Part shown: piece by piece, positions 47,420-57,261 of the stretch
Numbering within the stretch: position 1 is the stretch's first letter
Layout: the number at the start of each line of letters is the position of its first letter
Origin: Hordeum vulgare subsp. vulgare
Taxonomy: Eukaryota; Streptophyta; Magnoliopsida; Poales; Poaceae
DNA: 64,000 nucleotides
Direction: 5' to 3'
Assembly: GCF_904849725.1 (NCBI RefSeq)
Contig: NC_058522.1
Span: 192,908,968-192,972,967, forward strand
The notes under the pieces: generated by a model
Seen by the model: only the letters and a program-made list of their open reading frames with translations
Databases searched by the model: none
What the model was told of the DNA's origin: nothing
Translations under genes and position numbers: made by a program

Positions 47420-48176
47420 TGCGACGACCCACTGTGACGGAAAGGAGGGGGGAAAAGGGACGACGTCAGGGGAAGAAGAGGAACGCCGAGCGGGCTGCGC
47501 GTGGGGAAAATGAGAAAAAGGGCAAGGCCCAGGTAAGAGGAGGGAGCCAGTCCGCCTGGGCCTCTCTGAAAAAGAAACAAAAGGGTTTTCTCTTTAAAAA
47601 AATAAACAACACCCAAACAAAATGCCCATAGCCACACAGGGGTTTGAAAAATAAAATAAAAAATACTTAGGGCATAGGGGAATTATGCCCTATTTAAATA
47701 AAATACAAAACTGATATTTGGAGACACTAAATTATAATCAAAACAAGATTTAATTGGCTGCTTTGCAAAAAAGAACCCCATATGACTTAAGTTTTAAAAC
47801 CCCAAGACAATACCCCTCAATCACAAGATAAAGCACTAAATGATCAATATTTTTAAAACAGGTTTAAACAAAGTTGATTCATAAGTTCAAATAATAATAG
47901 AGAAGGGGTTTCTGAAACCTTGTTTGGAACCCCACTGTTTTGAAAACACCACAACATCAACACAAGCACACTAGCATTCAAAATCACATGAGACTCATGA
48001 TGATCAAGCAACATCAACACAATGGGATTGCCATGAATGCAATGAATGCCATGATGCAAGATGAAGACAGAAATTAAGCCACATGAAATGATAACTATAT
48101 AACATTCAAAACATGGTACTCCAAAATAGGAAAGGTTACAAATATGGCAAGGATTACATCTTGGCATTACAGTGAT

Positions 48177-48477
48177 GGCCTATCGAGGCCTTGTCAGCCT
48201 TCCCGGCAAGGGTGGCTTGCCGGGGCTCAGTCTTTCTTCCTCGGCGGGAGGGTCTCACCGTGGCATTGTCTATCTCCCCGACAGGAAACTCCTGCCAGGG
48301 TCTCTTCTTCCTTCCCAACAAGCGACTGCTTGCTGGGGCTTGCAATCTGCACTTGGTGGTTTCTGAGTCTTGCTTCCGTCCTAAGCCCCAGCGACGCACC
48401 TTTCCGCTGCGGAGGGGCTGCCGGTGTCCGCGAACAAGTCCGGGGCACTGCAGACTCCACTCTTTAGTGCACCGACA
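48177..48477 (-). repeat. TatA 5' LTR, second segment (301 bp)
   Basis: Continues 42985 after the 5.2-kb insert and ends GTGCACCGACA at 48477, followed by the CATGG duplication (48478-48482). It matches 29576-29872. Confidence 0.92.
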
Positions 48478-48482
48478 CATGG

Positions 48483-48489
48483 TTTCAAC
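48483..48489 (+). repeat. 7-bp sliver of Gypsy2 5' LTR between two insertions
   Basis: TTTCAAC is all that remains of Gypsy2 LTR between the right end of TatA and the left end of the 4.1-kb solo LTR. Its last five bases (TCAAC, 48485-48489) are the left target duplication of that solo LTR. Confidence 0.93.
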
Positions 48490-51400
48490 TGTCGGGACCC
48501 CGATCCTAAGCCATAGGAATCCAGCCTGTAACACATCGCATCCCTTTGTGGTCTCATGCACGGTTAACTCCACGGCTGCAGCCTTACCTTAGCCGGGACC
48601 GTTTGCGTCTTTTGACTCACGTATGCAATAGTGTCGCTAGCAATCCAATGTCAAAGAACCCGGATCGACATGTCTAGTCATAAACCAAAGTGGCAGTACC
48701 GCACACGGACAGGCATACATGACCCAACAAAGCAGGTGTCGGTCATCAGCGAGTGTAGACGAGTCGTAGCAAGCTACAAGGACTCCATTACATCGCGTGA
48801 CATTTCCCCAAAGGGGACAGACACAGCAGCTAAGAAGGACACGTGTCGGTCAACCAATGTGTCCGGAGAAGTAGCGAACTACCAAGGCTCGTTGGATCAC
48901 AAAGGGGCATTTCCTTGTAAGGAATGCTACTAAAGCTCACGACTAGGTAATCGAACCCCATACATATCAAGTACGACACACGTACACATGGCATACCGAT
49001 ATGTATAGATACATCGATGGCATCACAACATAACCATAAACATACAAGCTTTATTTAAGAGGCTCGGAAGAGCCACATAATATTACACATTAAGGGTCTC
49101 ACGACCCATAATAGCAGTCATTCAGTTACAAGCCAGCGGAAGAGTTATAAACTGTCTGAGTACACACAGGACAACTAGAAGGCACATGGCCTGACTATAC
49201 TACAGATCCAACGTAGGGCCAGATCGTAGCTGGGACACCAGCTACTCGTCGTCGTCGATGTCTACGAAGAACCCTCCATTAGGGTCATTAGCAACCTCTG
49301 CAACATTTATTAAGCAAACATGAGTACGAAAGTACTCCGCAAGACTTTAGGACAACTAACTACTCATGCAAGGTATCAAAAGGGGTATTGTGGGGTTTCA
49401 TGCGGAAAGCCAGCATTTGACTCGTGGCTAGACAACTTGTATTTTTAAATAATTTTGAGAACTTGATTTCTCGCACGCGAGTCCACTAACACCACAACAA
49501 TACACTATCGTGGAATCATTCCGTCTCCGTACGGAAATGCCGTCCACGACACTCACGCTTATCTTGGCAATTTTATGAGTAGCCATTGAAGTTATCTATG
49601 AACAACATATGTCTCCAAGTAGTCCATATCCGCGGACGCGGCTATTCGAATAGATCATAACCCTGCAGGGGTGTACTTCGTCACACACGCTCTCGCCACT
49701 TATCGCCATGTGCACGTCATGCACCTCGGCAACCTTCAAGCGGAAGCCCAGCGAGGGAGTCGGCCACGACCGTTAACCACACTAGTACCTAGTCCAGGTT
49801 TATCGCCTATCTGAGAGTAACCCGTACGGAAGTCCGGTCGAGGTTTCCGCCACGACCTCAAACGATGTGCGAAGGGTTCCCAAGCCCACCATCCGGGTGC
49901 CACTTGGTACACCGTGCCACTGCCTACCGCATCACGGCCCACCTCTCAGGTCAGCACCATGCACGGCCTCCAGCATTACTATAAACACCAGAAACTACTT
50001 GCAACTCCTGGACCGAGTACTAAGCGATTAATAGGCCGAGCGGGGTCATATTTCAGGGCCCAGCATGTGGTAGTATCTAGTCTTGGATTACATACATGGA
50101 ACTCAGTTCCTAAGGACGGTTCCAATGAAACAACCCGCCATGTACTCCTACACAGCCTTTCACCGGTACCTTTACCAAATCAGGTTCAACACACAACCTT
50201 TACTTACCGAACACATTCTCACAATTCTGTTCATCTCCCTGATGACAGACCATACACAACTCTAAGCATAGCATGCATAGCAGGATAAGGCACATCACAG
50301 CTCAAGCAACTACCAGGTATGCTAGGTTGCAAGGTTCGGCTATTTACTATGACAAGGTTAGGTTATGCAAAGGAAGTGGGTTCAACTAACGTGGCAAAAG
50401 CAGTTGAAGCATTTGATCCTAATGCAATAAATAAGTGCAGGAGCAAGAACATGGAATTATCGGGATGATCAAAAGGGTTGCTTGCCTTGTTGCTCAGAGG
50501 AGGGATGATATCCGTCAGACGGATATTCGGTGGAATCCGAGGGTGCGGAGCCTACCGAAATGAATGGCAACATTCAATAACAATCACATGCAAACAAGAT
50601 GATGCATGATCATGGCATGAGAATGCAAAGTGATAGGTTATTACAATCAACATGTATTAGGTTTAGAGTTGATTTGAATCACATTCGAATATCAATTCAA
50701 ACGGGGTATTCTCGAATACCGATTTCATTGATTCGACCTGATGCTCAGATCAACTTGATGTTAACATGCATGAGATGTCATGTTAGGCTACTGAGTTGTA
50801 ATTAGGACAGTGTGTGATCATGGCATTCATAATGAAATTTGAATATTTTCCAAATTCCATTTAAAAAGTAATTATAAGAATTGAATTATTCCTTATTCCA
50901 CATTTTAGGGTTCTGTAACTTTTTCAAACATGATTGAAAATAGCATATTCAGATTCCTTGAATTTTTCTGATACTTTTTCATATATAAATTATTTTCATT
51001 GGAGTTACAGATTAATTTCTATGATTTTTACAAGTTTTAGCAATTTCCTGGATTTATTTCTAAACTGGAAATTCTCTTTATTGCATCAGACTGACGTCAG
51101 CAGGTCAGCCGACCTGTTCAGGTCAAACCTGACAGGGGGGCCCCACTGGTCAGCCTCTCTGGGACTAATCCCGCGCTGACCAGCCCCTAAACTGAGTTGA
51201 CTTGGCCTTGGGCCCACTGTCAGCGAGAGATTAAGCTACTAATCTACTGGATTAGCTTTGCCACGTCGGCCTCCACCGGAGGGTGGTCGCCGGCGACCAA
51301 GCCCGCGGCGGAGGGCTCGCCGGAGGCGACCTAAACGGCGCTGCACAGCACCAATTCGAACGCGGTTTGCAGCTACGGAACGCTGGCGAAGTAGCCGATC

Positions 51401-52636
51401 TGGCAGGGGCATCAGGGGAGGCTAGGGTCGCCGGGGGAGGCGCCGGCGACGAGCCGAAGCGGCGGCCGAAGCTCGGCCTCCCGCAGTTGATGGCTCTAGG
51501 GCACGGGGAGGATAGCTGAGGGGCTCATCACACTCCTGGAGGCTCAAGGAGCTCGAACCCTAGCTCGAGCGCGTGGATCAGACACCACAGCGACGGCGAC
51601 GACATGACCGGCGGCGAGGAGCTCTCGGCCTTGGTGGGGAACGGGGCTACGATGCACGGAAGAGCGTGGGACGAGAGGGGAAACGATGACGAGCTCACGG
51701 CGGTTCCGATGGTGTTGCTGACGGGCTCGGGGGTGCGCCGGAGGGAGCGAATCGACGGGAGAGGTCCGGCGGCCGGAGGTGGAAGACGATGGCGTTGGGG
51801 GCGATGCAGAGCTAGGGGGAGCTTCGGCTTCTGCAGAGAGGACCGGCTCGACGAGGCGGAGCTAACGACGTGCTCAGCAAGGGGAGGCTAAGGCTAGGGG
51901 CACGGGCAGCTCGAGCTTTGCTCGGCTCCAATGGCGGCGGCAGGGGAAGGAGAGGAGGAAGGGAAGGAACCGACGCTGGGAATGGATAGCGGTGGCCTTG
52001 GGGAGCTTATCCCCGGCCTTGCCAGCGCGAGGCGGGGGCCAGGCAGGCGCACAGGTGCGTGGCCGCGCCGGAGAAGGCGGCGGCCACCTCCTGCTCCTAC
52101 TGGCGCGAGGGAGGGGACGACTCGGTGAGATGGGCCGGGCCAGGCTAGGCGACAGGTAACCCTTTTTCCATTTCCTTTTGTTTTAGTTCTGTTTTAATTT
52201 CTGACATTGATTTGCTATTTATTTCTGCTCCAAAAAGGTTGTAAAAACTAATTTAAACACACATGAATATTTGTTATAATATTCTCAACCATTTCCAAAG
52301 TTTTCAACATTTTTGAAAATTTATAGTTTCTGATTTCAAATTTAAAGTTTGAAACCAGTGGCTTTTGCTTTAATTTAAAATGCTTAAAGTGTCAAGAAAA
52401 TAGTTTTCTCCAATGCTCATTTACTTTCATGATTTATCACAAAGTTTGAACATTTCTTGAGGCCATTTTGGGTTCATTGATTTTAGCTAGTTTGAGATTT
52501 TCTTTATTTAAAGTAGTGGCTAGGGTTTTTGAGTTTTTCCTTTGCCACTTTCTTGTTCTTGTTGAAAATTCTTAGATGCAAATGCAAATAAGACATGAGC
52601 ACAAGGCTAACTTGCTTAAGGGTTAGGGATGTGACA
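48490..52636 (-). mobile_element. Solo LTR of the Gypsy1 family, 4147 bp
   Basis: On the plus strand it starts TGTCGGGACCC and ends GGGATGTGACA; the reverse complement aligns with the Gypsy1 3' LTR (11204-15215) over its whole length. TCAAC lies directly outside both ends (48485-48489 and 52637-52641), and the undisturbed site is in the Gypsy2 3' LTR near 59015. No internal sequence remains. Layout mirrors Gypsy1: GC-rich block at about 51100-52140 and AT-rich ends. Short ORFs in the GC-rich block are not supported as genes. Confidence 0.95.
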
Positions 52637-52641
52637 TCAAC

Positions 52642-53563
52642 CCTTTGAATGTAAGTGGAATGTCGCCCAGGTTCAAAAAGATCAGACAGACTTAGTGACT
52701 AGTAGCTTCCGTGCGCAACCACTAGCTATATGGGCTCTGGCTTAGTTGAGTAGGTTGTGGAAACCTCGCCTAGGCAAAGCTAGCACATGTAGATATGAGT
52801 AGGTGTACCGGGTGCCATTGGGTGGAGGTCACTGCTTCTAAAAGACTTTGTCTCAATCTTCAGGTTGGGTCTAGTGGGTAGAGTGTGAAAACCTCTGAAG
52901 AGTGTAAAAACTAATCATGATTAGCCGTGTCCCTCGTTATGAACAATTTTGAGCAGCTAGCCCATTACAGTTGTTAGATGATCTTGACAGATGAGACACT
53001 TAATAAAATTTGGTGGGAAACTTAATAATGGTAATAGTTAGGAGTTGGAGATGCCAATTCAACCATATGTGAGTTATTGTAGCAAACAAATTGAAAATTG
53101 ACTATTAGGTAGCTATGAGGATAAAATCAGCTTTCTACAAAATAACCACCAGCCTTTCCTTTGTTATACTATGCATGTACATGTAGGACTGCTATATTAT
53201 TTTTCCAGTGTAACTTGTTAATACATTCAAAGTATTGACCTATATGGCTACAACGTATCATGTTGCAGGATATTCAGACGAGGAGTAAGGTACCGTTAGG
53301 TTCGCAAGTCTTCACTCAACATCTTCAGTGGGCTATGATGGGACTCATCGTTATTATTCGGCTAATTTTTCGCTGTGTGATAGAATAAAGCTAACTAAGT
53401 GCTATGCAGATTGTTATACTTTATAAATTCTGGATCATACGTTGTAATAGATGATGCACTTGTTATTCTGGTATTCATCTATATTGTGTGTGCTAGCGAG
53501 TCAATCCAGGGACTAGCACAGTAAATCACAGAGACTCAAATCCTTCATGGTTGGGTCGTTACA
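52642..53563 (+). repeat. Gypsy2 5' LTR, last segment
   Basis: Resumes directly after the solo LTR and its duplication (CCTTTGAATGTAAGTGG), aligns with 59020-59930 and ends GGGTCGTTACA, two bases before the PBS. Confidence 0.92.
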
Positions 53564-53565
53564 AA

Positions 53566-53577
53566 TGGCATCAGAGC
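53566..53577 (+). promoter_or_regulatory. Gypsy2 primer binding site
   Basis: TGGCATCAGAGC, a tRNA-Met-type site with one change from TGGTATCAGAGC, two bases after the LTR end. Confidence 0.85.
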
Positions 53578-53901
53578 AATGTGTTGACTGTAGTTCGTGG
53601 CCCTAGAAAATGGATTAGAAAAGCCATAGGAGTGAAAATTTATTCTAGAAACTTGTCTACATCTTACTCTTTCATTAGACAACCACTTTAGTATCTTGAC
53701 CATCTTAAGTAGGAACTAGTGCTGAGACCACCACTTATCTTTGTTTTTATTGCGATATTATAGTGTTAGCGTATCTGATTATGCCCGCCTTGTGGTATGA
53801 CGATACTAGGTTGCTTGCTTTACTGTTATTTAACTTGTTTGTTAAATTAGGATCTTGTCGAAATTACTCAACTATATATATAGATATGTTTTATTATTGT
53901 T
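53578..53901 (+). other. Gypsy2 leader where gag should be
   Basis: Only about 320 AT-rich bases separate the PBS from protease sequence. No gag domain or zinc knuckle is present in any frame. A gypsy gag normally takes 1 kb or more here, so gag has been deleted. Confidence 0.7.
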
Positions 53902-55254
53902 ATGTTTGTTGGTGTTATTTATTATTGGGTTTTGTTGCCTCATATATATAATATTGATCATACTATGCATATGGGTAGAATATCTATTACTCATCTATTC
54001 TTGCTAACCAAAACCCTTAGTATGCCTATTAGAATGAGTTCCCCAGGAGCTGAGATGATAGCAGGTGTTGGTTGTCATCAGTTAAACTTGACTATTGGGA
54101 AGCATGAGTTTCCTACTGATTTGATAATATTGAAGTCACATGGTCTCGATGTTATTTTGGGTATGGATTGGATGATCAAATATCAGGGAGGCATTGATTG
54201 TGCTAGTCGGTCTATATCCCTGAATGCACTAGACGGGATGAGAATCAAATATGTATGTATGTATCAGCATAAGCGGATGCAGGTGAACTCTCTTAAGGTG
54301 GGTAGCCTGGAAGAGGTGCTAGTTGTGAAGGATTATCCACATGTGTTTCCAGAGGAGTTGCCAGGTATGCCACCAGATAGAGATATTGAGTTTCTTATTG
54401 ATTTAATGCCTGGCACTGGACCTATTGCAAAGAGACCATACAGAATGCCTCCTCAAGTGTTGGAGGAATTGAAGAAGCAGTTAAGGGAATCACAGGCACA
54501 AGGATTTATTCGGCCAAGTTCATCACCTTGTCGAGCCCATGTTTTGTTTGTAGAGAATAAGGATGGAACCTTGAGGACGTGTGTTGATTATCGTTCTCTG
54601 AATGAGGTAACCGTTAAGAATAAGTATCCTTTGCCTATGATAAATGATTTGTTTGACCAGTTCGAGGGAGCTACTGTGTTTTCTAAGATTGATCTTCGTT
54701 CGGGTTATCATCAATTAAAGATTCGTGGGCAAGATATTCCAAAGACTACTTTCACTACGAGGTATGGGTTGTATGAGTATACTATTATGTCATTTGGATT
54801 GACTAATGCCCCTGCATACTTCATGAATATGATGAACAAGGTGTTTACGAAGTTCTTGGATAAATTAGTTGTTGTTTTCATTGATGATATATTGGTGTTC
54901 TCTAATAATAAGCAAGAGCATGAAGTGCATCTGAGTTTGGTATTGGAGAAATTGAGGGAGCACCAGTTGTATGCCAGGTTCAGTAAATGCGAGTTTTCAC
55001 TGGATGAGGTAGCATTCCTTGGCCATGTTATATCAGGTAATGGAGTTGTAGTTGATCCATCTAAGGTTGTTGTTGGTACAGAGTGGGAGTCACCCACGTC
55101 AGTTGGTGAGATTCACAACTTTTTTGGCCTGGCAGGTTATTACAAAAGGTTTATTGAAAACTTTTCCAAGATTGCAGAGCCTATGACTGAATTGTTGAAG
55201 AAGGGGAATAAGTTTGTTTGGACTGATTATTGTGAAGCTAGCTTTCAGGATTGA
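53902..55254 (+). pseudogene. pol (PR-RT): Gypsy2 protease remnant and reverse transcriptase, 450-codon frame
   Basis: The first part resembles the C-terminal half of a retropepsin ([20 protein letters not shown], then [11 protein letters not shown] near 54150). The catalytic DSGA loop expected just upstream is not recognisable ([10 protein letters not shown] instead), so the protease is not functional. RT is complete and open: [12 protein letters not shown] near 54350, [17 protein letters not shown] near 54555, [13 protein letters not shown] near 54690, [17 protein letters not shown] near 54790, and the catalytic [12 protein letters not shown] near 54880. It ends at a frameshift near 55250 in CEASFQ, where RNase H continues in another frame. 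The ATG at 53902 is just the first in the frame, not a natural start. Confidence 0.9.
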
Positions 55255-55766
55255 AGCAGCATTTAGTTACACCACCAGTCTTAACTCTGCCAGACATACA
55301 CAAAGACTTACAGGTATATTGTGATGCTTCTCGTCAGGGACTTGGGAGTGTTTTGATGCAGGAAGGTAAAGTTGTTTCTTATGCTTCACATCAGCTTAAG
55401 AATCATGAGCATAATTATCCTACACATGATTTGGAGTTAGCCTCAGTTGTGCATGCATTGAAAACTTGGAGGCATTATCTCGTTGGTAATCATTGTGATA
55501 TATTTACTAATCATAAGAGTTTGAAGTACATTTTTACTCAAAGGGAGTTGAATCTCAGACAAAGGAGATGGTTGGATCTTATTAAGGATTATAATTTGAA
55601 TGTGCAGTATCATCTTTGTAAGTCTAATGTTGTTGCTGATGCATTGAGTCCTAGGAGACATGCTAATGCAATTAATATGATGATATGCCACCGGAGTTAT
55701 GTTAGCAGTTCAGAAATCTCAGATTGGAGATGGTCCCTAGAGGCTATTTGGCAACACTTGAGGTAA
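55251..55766 (+). pseudogene. pol (RH): Gypsy2 RNase H
   Basis: The frame continues RT in a shifted register: [20 protein letters not shown] near 55310, [20 protein letters not shown], the Asn-for-Asp change in [13 protein letters not shown] near 55510 (normally TDHKSLK), and [10 protein letters not shown] near 55640. The Asp to Asn change hits an active-site aspartate. RNase H removes RNA from the RNA-DNA hybrid. Inactive. Confidence 0.88.
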
Positions 55767-57151
55767 GGCCTACTTTTCTTGAGAGAATTAGAGAAGCACA
55801 AAAGGATGATAAGTACATTGCTGAGATAAAGGAGAATATGCTTAAAGGGTAGGCACAAGGTTTCCATAAGGACAAACATGGAATCATATGATTTGAGAAG
55901 CGTATTTGTGTACCTCATGATGCAGAGATAAGGTAGTTGATTATTCGGGAGGCGCATGATTCACCTTATTCTATTCACCCAGGTAATACTAAGATGTATT
56001 TGGATTTGAGGTAGAGATTTTGATGGACTAGCCTCAAGAGGGAAATTGTTGGTTAGATTGCAGTATGTGATGTGTGCCAGAGAATCAAAATAGAGCATCA
56101 AAAACCAACAGGTTTGTTACAAGCATTGCCTATACCTGATTGGAAGTGGGATGAGATTCGTACGGATTTCATCACACGATTACCCAGGACTCAATCAGGT
56201 TATGATTCTATTTGGGTAGTTGTTGATCGTTTGACTAAAGTTGCTCACTTCATCCCGGTAAAGACTACCTATACCACTGCTAAGCTAGCAATGATTTATA
56301 TGTCCAGAATTGTTTGTCTCCATGGATTTCCATGGAAGGTAGTGTGTGATAGAGGTACTCAGTTCACCTTTAAATTTTGGCGTCAGGTGCATGAATTATT
56401 GGGTACTAGACTGGAGTTCAGTACAACATTCCATCCACAAACAGATGGGGAGACAGAGAGGGTGAATCAGATTATGGAGGATATGTTGAGAGCTTGTGCT
56501 TTGGACTACAGGTCCACTTGGGATGATAATTTACAATATGCAGATTTCTCGTATAATAAGAGTTATCACGCTAGTTTGTAAATGGAACCAATTGAGTTTT
56601 TGTATGGCAGGAAGTGCAGAACATCATTGATGTGGGATGTGGTTGGAGAGCGTCAGTTCTTGGAACCAGACTTGATTAGAGATGCTGAGGAGAAAGTCAG
56701 GTTGGTTTGTGATAGGCTAAAGATAGCACAGTCCAGACAGAAGAGTTATGCAGATGCAAAGCGTAAGGAGGTGACATACGAGGTAGGAGACCATGCATAC
56801 CTTAGAGTTTCACCACTTCGTGGAATTAAGAGATTTGGAATCAAAGGTAAGTTAGCACCACGCTTTGTGAGGCCCTATAGGATCTTGGAGCGTAGATGAA
56901 AGGTAGCTTATCAGTTGGACTTGCCAGAAGCTTTCTCAGGAGTTCATAATGTGTTTCATGTATCCCAGCTGAAGAAGTGTCATGCAGAGATGGAAATCGT
57001 TCCTTTGAGAGATACAGTGCCACTTGAGGCAATTCAGTTGGAGACTGACTTGACGTATGAGGAGAAGCATGTTAAGATTCTGGAGACAGCAGAAAAGTTA
57101 CTTGCACCAAGACAATCAGGTTATGCAAAGTTCAGTGGGATCATCATATAG
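55767..57151 (+). pseudogene. pol (IN): Gypsy2 integrase
   Basis: The zinc-binding part is interrupted by several stops (for example GII*FEKRI where Trp is expected, EIR*LIIREAH, and two in the RF*WT region, 55850-56060) and ends CDVCQRIK. The core is open: IRTDFITRLPRTQ near 56160, VCDRGTQFTFKF near 56345 and TERVNQIMEDML near 56455, giving D, D and E. A TAA at 56579 and a TGA near 56897 interrupt the C-terminal half (LRVSPLRGIKRFGIKGKLAP; VHNVFHVSQLKK). The last residues (to 57151) correspond to a degenerate chromodomain-like tail. Most stops fit C-to-T or G-to-A changes. Confidence 0.9.
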
Positions 57152-57246
57152 AATAAGAGGCTACTTGGGAACAAGAGGAGGATCTCAAGCAGGATCACCC
57201 ACACCTATTTGCTAGCCAACCCGAATCTCGAGGGCGAGATTCATCT

Positions 57247-57260
57247 TAAGGGGTGTAGGT
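57247..57260 (+). promoter_or_regulatory. Gypsy2 polypurine tract
   Basis: TAAGGGGTGTAGGT lies immediately upstream of the 3' LTR start TGTAACATCC, the usual plus-strand primer position. Confidence 0.75.
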
Positions 57261-57261
57261 T

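Larger units (their letters stand above)
42986..48171. mobile_element. 5186-bp insert bounded by TGTAAC...TTACA, probable giant solo LTR
   Basis: GTGAT occurs just outside each end (42981-42985 and 48172-48176), and the matching uninterrupted site is at 29575 in the other TatA LTR, so this is one clean insertion. Ends are TG...CA (TGTAACGATTAAG; CTTGGCATTACA), as in LTRs. No gag-pol motif, no PBS and no second internal LTR were seen, so it looks like a solo LTR of an unusually long type. Contents are AT-rich flanks, a GC-rich block at 46740-47560, CA-rich repeats at 45990-46340, a duplicated tRNA-like module at 46440-46740 and a (CT)n at 47400-47419. A non-autonomous element whose LTR borders I missed is the alternative. 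Confidence 0.75.
28947..48477 (-). mobile_element. TatA, Tat-lineage gypsy element with antisense ORF
   Basis: LTRs are 28947-29872 (3' LTR) and 42365-42985 joined to 48177-48477 (5' LTR). The PBS lies beside the right LTR and the polypurine tract beside the left, so gag-pol runs on the minus strand (about 42276 down to 34819). A plus-strand ORF (30266-33909) sits between integrase and the 3' LTR. Two RNase H domains and the antisense ORF are hallmarks of Tat elements. Two solo LTRs (40570-41845 and 42986-48171) inflate the span; without them it is about 13.1 kb. TSD is CATGG. By eye the LTRs differ at roughly 10% of positions. Confidence 0.93.

Noticed and set aside
47128..47631. 167-codon ORF in the 5.2-kb insert
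   Set aside because: Low-complexity Gly/Glu/Arg-rich translation over a GC-rich block and a CT microsatellite, with equally long ORFs on the opposite strand. Looks like composition, not a gene.
28947..48477. TatA as a DNA transposon with 7-8 bp duplication
   Set aside because: The apparent longer duplication comes from a mutated LTR start (TTTTGG for TGTTGG). The second LTR shows the true start, which leaves a clean 5-bp CATGG.
53763..53951. 62-codon hydrophobic ORF just after the Gypsy2 PBS
   Set aside because: Leu/Tyr/Val-rich translation of AT-rich DNA in the place of deleted gag; no gag or membrane protein family is recognised.
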